In this document: piece after piece, positions 62,301 through 64,000 of the stretch | Layout: every line of letters starts with the position of its first letter | How positions within the stretch are numbered: the stretch's first letter is position 1 | NCBI GenBank assembly: GCA_024305405.1 | Contig: JAKNDB010000087.1 | Coordinates: forward strand, 6,202,501 to 6,266,500 | Origin: Dirofilaria immitis | Taxonomy: Eukaryota; Nematoda; Chromadorea; Rhabditida; Onchocercidae | Direction of reading: 5' to 3' | DNA length: 64,000 nucleotides | Program-made: the position numbers and the translations under genes | Notes under the pieces: generated by a model | Told to the model about the DNA's origin: nothing | Seen by the model: only the letters and a program-made list of their open reading frames with translations | Database searches by the model: none

Positions 62301-64000
62301 TTTGAATTTTCAGCGTTAAGTAAAATCAAATAATCGATTATCTTCTTTGTTCACTCCAATGCTAACGTGGATTTGCCTATGGAAAACAATTAAACATAAT
62401 TTTAATTGCATTTCAATGCTCACATCTGCTTCTATTATATGCAAGCAATATAACAAGATATTACCCGAAAAGGAGTATTATGATTTTCTGAATGCGAAGT
62501 TGACGAGCTCATTCTATTTTCTTGTGAAATTGCCTTTTTGGAGGTAAGGGTGGTGGAGATTTACCAGCGTTTATCAGTTTGCTTCCATCATTTATTGTCT
62601 GAAACTTTGATTTTATTTCAGGAAATCTCTAATCAAATTAAATCACATTTGTTGAATTTCGGATAATTTTAAGAAAAGAAAGAAACTTTTCAAATAGGGA
62701 ACTATCCGTAAGTTTTAAATGATACATTTTTATTCTTTGTTCTGGAGACAATATCAATGCCGACTAGATTTTGATTCTTCAGCAACGTTTCAGCTTTTGA
62801 TAGCTTTTCATCAATTTCCTAAACAAATAATTTTTATTGAAATAAAACATATAATTTTAAATAGATTATATTAAACCTAAACATAACAAAATAACAGTTG
62901 ATTGACGAAGCTATTAAAACAAAGAAACATACAAAACGAAGAAATATGGCAACCTTGTATTTTTCATTAGCATGTTTAAAACCTTCACTAACGGTTCGTC
63001 GAGCTGCCGCTGCATTCGTACAGATGATCTGAAATACATTTAATGAAAAAAATATGCTTCTGTTACTACCAAACTAAATTAAATATCAAGAAATTCTTGA
63101 AAAATAAAAAGGATCAATAATAGTGCTTTGTTGGTAAATAATGAAAATGATGAAAAGTTGAATGAGCGAGATGTACATACTATCAATCGAAGATGCAGTG
63201 TGAGGGGAGGGGGAGGGGAGAGAGAGAGAGAGGAAAATTAAACCACTCAAAAATCGAATTACTAAAAAACATTTTCATTAGAGTTACCACTAATTTTTAT
63301 TAGTTTCAGGATTTCTAATTCTTTCTAAAATGCATCCTAGCAGTATTAATCAAACTCTACTATCTTTCATTAAACTATAGTTGCTGCGTTGACAAACAGA
63401 AGAATAAATGATTACTTTAAATTAGAAACGAACAACTTCACTATTATAGGAATTTCTCAGATACAATATAAAATAGAAAATATTGCAAACTTTCTCTTCC
63501 TTAGAAGTCAGAACGCGATATTGTTCCTTGTTGAAAAGTAAGCCCATAGCAGTCTGTTCTAATTTCAGCTTCATTTCGTCAATATCACGTCTATCCATCT
63601 TCCTCGTAAAAACACTTGCCAATCTTTGTTTATTACGATATACTTCTTCTGCTTTTTCCTTTTGCAATTCACCACTAACAATTCTTTCAACCTACGATTG
63701 AAATAGTAGTTATAGCAATAAAATATATAAATTGGAGAACTTTTCTCGAAAAAAGAAATTAAATCAAGTATGAAAAACTGCAACCAAGAAATTGTGCATA
63801 AAATTGGAAAAAAATGCTTTGTAATTGCAGAATTCTATAATTACCCAATACTTGAAATAATAAGAAATAAATAAAATTTCTTACGGCATATAATCGTTCA
63901 GGGTTCAATTTCTCAACAGTTGGTCGTTTGGTTTGGTATTTTGACGACTTTGGCATGATTGATTGTATCAGAACATTTCGGTCTCAAGCGTTTACAGGAT
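56384..64000 (-). CDS. MICAL / MICAL-like LIM and bMERB protein, 5' end outside window
   Basis: Exons (minus): upstream of 63895 to the edge, 63691-63491, 63028-62954, 62818-62726, 62598-62465, 62209-61962, 61699-61611, 61486-61419, 61236-61069, 60836-60749, 60574-60426, 60302-60148, 59806-59731, 59554-59504, 59170-59056, about 58862-58751, 58572-58491 and 58266-58113, then near 57840-57780, 57557-57422, 57242-57053, 56810-56721, 56429-56384. A coiled N-terminal part leads to a proline motif (KSPPPLPPK) and one LIM domain: CQLC, HKKCFRCAFC and FFCMQH. A long acidic and serine-rich linker follows, then a bMERB coiled coil (LAEKILHQKEQERISAAQDM, VKAVAGDLERRLRD, KQREEELKLRVFEF). LIM plus C-terminal bMERB is the layout of MICAL proteins, actin-oxidising Rab effectors, and MICAL-L; the domains that would decide (FAD monooxygenase, CH) lie beyond the edge. 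Runs at 58530-58535, 60261-60264 and 62535-62539 look one base short; the 59554/59170 join is unsettled. Confidence 0.75.
63203..63233. repeat. purine-rich GA/GGGA simple repeat
   Basis: About 30 nt of pure A and G on the plus strand, starting with GGGGA blocks and ending in (GA)n. It lies in an intron of the MICAL-like gene, so that gene's transcript carries the C/T strand. It is unusual in such AT-rich DNA. Confidence 0.85.

Overview
The window is eukaryotic and reads as nematode DNA. It is very AT-rich, its genes are split into many short exons (about 40-330 nt) by GT..AG introns, and several first ATGs lie only 4-27 nt behind a good splice acceptor, as expected for spliced-leader trans-splicing. 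Gene content and intron style suggest a clade III (filarial-like) worm; the genus cannot be read from the sequence. No rRNA, tRNA, CRISPR array or intact mobile element was seen.

Layout, left to right: a 2.5 kb gene-poor stretch; an EGF-repeat single-pass membrane protein (+, 2519-4953); a gap with a decayed dihydrolipoamide-dehydrogenase-like fragment; an SLC12A9-type cation-chloride cotransporter relative (-, 9118-17216); a 2.9 kb divergent spacer holding a perfect 16-bp CRE-like palindrome; a TRIM-NHL protein (+, 20156-25123); a gap with a DEAD-box helicase fragment; the sigma-1 receptor gene (-, 26741-28365) head-to-head with thiamin pyrophosphokinase (+, 28831-30492); the ribosome-biogenesis HEAT protein RRP12 (-, 30997-39329); an RGG-plus-NADAR-like gene (+, 40491-44182); a 4.2 kb gene-free block with a (TA)n microsatellite; a RING-like cysteine-rich protein (-, 48378-50836); a small single-pass membrane protein (-, 51939-53568); a gap with a long hairpin; and the 3' part of a MICAL/MICAL-like LIM-bMERB gene (-, 56384 to beyond the right edge).

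The genes look like independent housekeeping, signalling and cytoskeletal loci, not a functional cluster. The nearest to an unusual system is the RGG-NADAR protein. The most important technical observation is that at about 20 places in seven genes the conserved frame breaks at an A or T run of 4-8 bases, and one extra base in that run restores homology and splice phase. This looks like systematic homopolymer under-calling, so automated gene models here will be fragmented. Exon coordinates come from reading splice sites and phases by eye; family names rest on remembered family sequences, not on a search.
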